NCBI GenBank assembly: GCA_030710605.1
Contig: CP092876.1
Location: 64,852,115-64,916,114 of the forward strand
DNA from: Cordylochernes scorpioides
Taxonomy: Eukaryota > Arthropoda > Arachnida > Pseudoscorpiones > Chernetidae
Reading direction: 5' to 3'
DNA: 64,000 nt
Below the pieces are notes generated by a model, which was given only the letters and a program-made list of their open reading frames with translations, made no database searches and had not been told where the DNA came from. Of this stretch, positions 59,631 to 64,000 are shown piece by piece; the first letter of the stretch is position 1; every line of letters starts with the position of its first letter. The translations under genes were made by a program, and so were the position numbers.

Positions 59631-61671
59631 TATCCGTGTCAATTATTTCCAAAATATTTGCGCTATACAATTTGAACAATAAATATATTTGAAATAAATT
59701 TAAAAAACATTGTCGTGTAATTTATTGCATTCACAGCTCGAATAGTTACAAACCAATGACTTAAAATTGCATGTGTCTGTGTGTGTTGCATGACACATGA
59801 GATAAATAATGAGATCATATTCGTTACCTAAATTATTTTAGAAGACATTCTGCGATTCAAATGCTTGCGTCTTCATATAATGAACATAATTTTAAAATTC
59901 AATATATTAATGCAAATATGCTTTCTCTATCATTCCTTAAACATCCAAACCAAAACGAATAGAGGGACATAACCCTGTAGTGTCGAATATCAGAAGTTAA
60001 ATGTAAAGTTCTAATCAAAGTCTGGGCAAGTTGAAGAGTTGACTAAGGAGTCAATGCTGGCTGAGAGGCAGGCCAACGATGCAGTATTGATCTAAGTCAG
60101 TCAAAGTAGAAAGACTGTGTCTGTATTCTATGTTCAGAAAATATGGACAACAGAATAGGTATATCTGCCATCCGCGGTTCAGAAAATCGGGGCAATTGAA
60201 TAGAAGATTAACCACTTTCTGATGTTTTGCAAACAAGATCAAATTTGATCCGCTTTAGGATGTCTGAGAGCAAGGTCTGCCTTGACAGGTACGTGGCCCG
60301 TGAGAATAATGGTGGTGACAACTCCGTGATAAATCTTGGGAAGTGATTAGAGAATACAAAAAAAAAATAAACAAGTAATTTATGGATATGCACAAATCTT
60401 TCACTTTTATCACTATATTAAGATATTATTTCATAATTTATTCCCATAAAATCAAGGTCAAACTTTTTATTTTGTGTGATTCACTGTAACATCGAAATAT
60501 ACACACAATAAGAAAGGTTAAATTTATACTCATTGATATCTCATTTATGAATCCTACAAAAATATTTTTTGTTTGCTAATATTTTTTTTTTGAATTTTCT
60601 ATGAATATTAATGTGCATCTCAATTTACTGAAATTCGCTAATTTGAAAATATGTTATCTTTATAAAAATAGTTGTGCATATACAGAGCCAGAATTGACTC
60701 GGACTCCGTACAAAATATTGAATATATTAATGGATTGTGAAACTTGAACCTTTTCAGTTTTATAATTATACATAGAATATATTATAAGGGATTGTGGACG
60801 TCAGTGCGATATTATATTTCACGAAACGAATTTAAAATTCTAAAAAAAGGTTATGAACACAGCCTTAATACACATTTCATATTTAGAATTTCAAATCGAA
60901 TATTCTATACAACTTGTGCACCAAGCCCGATAGATATAACATTCTTTACATAACTCCTTTAAGGAATTGTTACAAAAGCCTGGCATTTTCAGATTAGGTA
61001 CCATGAATCGAATTATAACATTTATGTAATTATAGAGTAAACCTGAAATTTGGATCACGCATTTTGAATTGAATATACTATACGAGCTTTTGTTCAAGCA
61101 AATCCTAGCGAGATTCTCTAATTATTGTTATAAATTAAGCATTCTGTAGTGGACATACTCTATATCTACTCTCAAGCAAAATCTATGATTAATTCGCAAA
61201 AAAAAAAAGTGCTGTCTCACTCTTTCTTTCAAATTGTTAAAATTTTAAGTCAGAGAATTATTGTATATCAATTAAAATTCAATATGAGAATTTGAGAATG
61301 GCTAACAGAATTTTATATCAGCGTGCATTCACCTATTTTACTGAATAACCTTTTACTGTCGAACAGAGAACATTTTATATAAATAATATCAATGTTTTAT
61401 GTCATTTTTTATTTTTAAAATATGCTTCTTTATTTACAAATCGGTACATGTAGGAAGAGTTACATAAAACCTGAAAATTGAATTAAACAACTTTTCCACC
61501 ATTCCGGTCATGACTTACTATTGGTCAATAGATCTTGGCTATAAATTGCTCTAAACTTTGCTCTACCACTTTTATTTATATGTATAAATATTTGAGATAA
61601 ATAAAAGATCCACCCATTGACTATTGAAAATTGTTTTCATTTGGAAGGAAGTTATTATTAAATAGATGAGC
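59631..61671. other. AT-rich DNA without a supported gene
   Basis: Only short AT-driven open frames; no repeats recognised with confidence. Confidence 0.5.
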
Positions 61672-61775
61672 TCTACGCTACCTGGAGTATAGGAGCTTCA
61701 TCTATGCTTCCTTCCTGTGGTGAATATGTATAAGACCCCGGTGGTCATAATAAAGCTATATGTATATGTATTAGA
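61672..61775 (+). repeat. Dispersed repeat end with AATAAA and TATG tail
   Basis: Second copy of the family at 29450-29555 (ctggagtataggagcttcat, cttcctgtggtgaatatg, taataaagctatatgta). Confidence 0.6.
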
Positions 61776-61979
61776 TCAATCAAATATAAATATCTGAGTT
61801 TTTTTTAAAGTTTCTTTATTACACTTTTACCACTAATAGTGTGATAAAGGAACTTATCCTAGGAGATTTATATTTGATTGATCTAATTGATACAGAGTTG
61901 ATTATTGAATAATTTATTATGCTTTGCGTATATTGATTAATATTATTTGCCCATTATATTAACATTGTAGAAAATAGAA

Positions 61980-62330
61980 GTGGAATAGGTGTTACAGGAA
62001 TCGAGCGACTTACAGCTGAAGACTGCCGAGGGTACGACGGCCAGGAAGAGAAGGAAAGCTGGGCTGGTCACCATCCTGGAGCTGAGAGGTGGAGGAGGAT
62101 GGATGACTTGGACCATGGACCACCGGCCTATATACCACGCCAGGTCCGGCAGTCCGTAATTAGCCCGGAGATTTCAGGATCTGGCGACCTGATCCCGGAT
62201 CTATTAGGTAACTCGCTGACAGAATTAGCTGGTGGAAGACATCTCGATTGAAAATCTCTCAGCTCTTCCGCTCTCACCTTCATCACTTCATGTGAATACC
62301 ACTCATACCTGGAGATTTGCTTCTCCATAA
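61980..62330 (-). other. GC-rich patch with a minus-strand TATA-like site
   Basis: A 66-codon minus-strand frame (62328-62128, with ATG) and ggtatataggccggtgg at about 62142-62126 stand out from AT-rich surroundings. This could be a promoter-proximal or LTR fragment or an exon. No domain or partner was recognised. Confidence 0.3.
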
Positions 62331-64000
62331 TTATATAACCACTTGTTCCTCAACAAAATTCTTAAAGAATCTTAAATTGTCATTTACAACAGGTATGTAC
62401 AGGTAATGTTATGTTCCCTTTTTTTTAGGTGTAATGAACATATATAATAGGAATTTGATTTTTCGTCATGCATCTATTTACAGTTTGAATTATTTAGAGA
62501 TCCCCATTAAATAAAGGAATAGTAAAGAATCAACAAAATGTGAAGGAATAATCTATTCCTCAAAAATATTGTTTGCACCAAGATTCAGGTACAGTTTATT
62601 TACAAATCCTAAATATGATTAACAGGTTCTTCTTGAGCCATGAGGTGAGAGCAGTTCAACAAGAATTCCTGATTATCTGAAGAAAGACTCTTCATCGCTA
62701 GAGGAGCCTCCTCAAATTTTTAAATAATTATAAACAGTTTCTTTTATACTGTATATATTCGCCTTCTGTTTTGTTTGAAAGTTTCAGTTTACATTTTAAC
62801 TAAGTATTTATTCACTTCATTTATCATACACATTGACGTTGGTAATAATATCATTTGAAACTTTAAAAGTTTCAATCTCTCTCTCTCTCTCTGTATATTT
62901 ATAAATGTGAAAATTTCACTTCTCTCATTTCTTATTTAGTGAGGAATATATTGGTTCATCCAAATTAAAACTTGCATATAATATATATAAAATAAAATTT
63001 ACAATACAAATATTTATCTTTAAATAAAAAAGGCATATATTGGATCAAAATATCATGTTGTCTGAACGCCAACCTTTATCAAGGTATTATAACATTTTAA
63101 AGTAAATTTCAAATTTCAAATATTTATCTATATATTTTAATGCATTTTATTTTGTGTATATATAAATTTATTTATTAAAATTATTTTTATATATGTATAT
63201 TTTGATGTGTCTTCATACTAAAGCCTGAACTATGTGTTCTGAATAGTAATTACATATACAAAGTATATTTCATTAGTCTGTTTAGAAATTTTGAATCTAT
63301 ATATTTAATATTCATGTTTAATTTTGATAGAATGAAAAATATAATTTTTCTTAAATTGGGGAAGCATTTTTATTCATCCTAGGCTTTGTAAATTGTAAGT
63401 ACAATTGGAACAAAGGTACATTTTTAAACCTATATACCACATGTCTTTGATATAGGTGTGCCTGGGCGATGCTGGTTGATTCAAAGGTTGTTACATTATT
63501 TCTTCTTACTTTAAAATGCACTTTGAAGATGTGTGTCTTAAACGATAATTTAACAACAAAAAAAAAAAAACTCAAACTATGAGGTTTATTTTGATTTTTT
63601 TTGTGGAAAAAAAAAACTTCCTCTAACATGAGCAAAAATATTCAGCTGGTTTGTAGAATTTAAAAAAGAAAAGTTCTCTTTGAATAATGTCTCAAGTTGG
63701 AACCGGCACAATCAATAGCCTTTTCAATAAAGACTGTATATGGTTTGGAATTTCATGAAGATGAATCCTTGAAATAGCCATTAACAGTTAGCCACAGGTA
63801 TTAGAATTACTTAAATTCAACTATTGTAAATTTAGGAATATAAGTGTAAAGGGGTATATATTCTGCATAAATAATTAAAGTTCTATAAAACATGTCCCCA
63901 TTCTTTAACAGAGGAGCAGGTAGAGACCCGAGTTGAGTGGTGAAAATTGATAATAGAGAAAAACGGAATCAAGACCTTCACAAACCATATATCCTAACTT
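62331..64000. other. AT-rich DNA without a supported gene
   Basis: 63027-63100 is a clear member of the aaggcatatattgg family (aaaggcatatattggatcaa, gccaacctttatcaaggtat). (CT)n at 62872-62892. Nothing else supported. Confidence 0.5.

Overview
The window is AT-rich, repeat-dominated nuclear DNA from an invertebrate animal. Reasons: spliced genes with phase-1 introns, a long tandem satellite, and many non-LTR, LTR, Penelope-like and Tc1/mariner relics. An arthropod, possibly a chelicerate, is my best guess from the transposon set and the multi-Kunitz secreted proteins, but the species cannot be fixed from sequence alone. There is no operon-like organisation, and gene density is very low.

Layout. 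1-13012: a 79-bp satellite array with a ~1,975-bp higher-order period and a 100-N assembly gap. 13013-20700: non-coding DNA, foldback elements and a minus-strand LTR element that lacks pol. 20700-27430: fragments of an RTE-like repeat, one of which was entered in its (AC)n tail by a nearly full-length, GC-rich Tx1-like LINE (21531-26760) with decayed ORF1 and ORF2. 27430-38640: an inverted minisatellite, a Penelope-type GIY-YIG remnant, a DD41D mariner with 201-bp inverted repeats, a decayed second mariner, another RTE-like copy and an LTR-like sequence. 38700-43910: a minus-strand gene for a secreted two-Kunitz protein in four exons, with a transposon-filled first intron. 44000-48200: no recognisable gene. 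48225-51528: a large, nearly perfect inverted duplication centred on a Penelope-like reverse transcriptase piece. 51800-53700: an LTR-like copy and an R1-type LINE fragment. 55489-56974: a second minus-strand Kunitz gene whose last domain is split by ~359 residues, mostly glycine-rich repeats. 57000-64000: foldbacks and dispersed repeats with no supported gene.

The host genes belong to one Kunitz cluster on the minus strand. The first is complete from signal peptide to stop, the second is seen only in its last two exons, and a frameshifted signal-peptide exon at 35919-35975 points to a third, dead member. The shared phase 1-1 exon borders explain how domains could be shuffled.

The observations most worth checking are the repeat expansion in the reactive-site region of a Kunitz domain, hammerhead-ribozyme-like cores associated with foldback elements, and the Penelope head-to-head inverted duplication.
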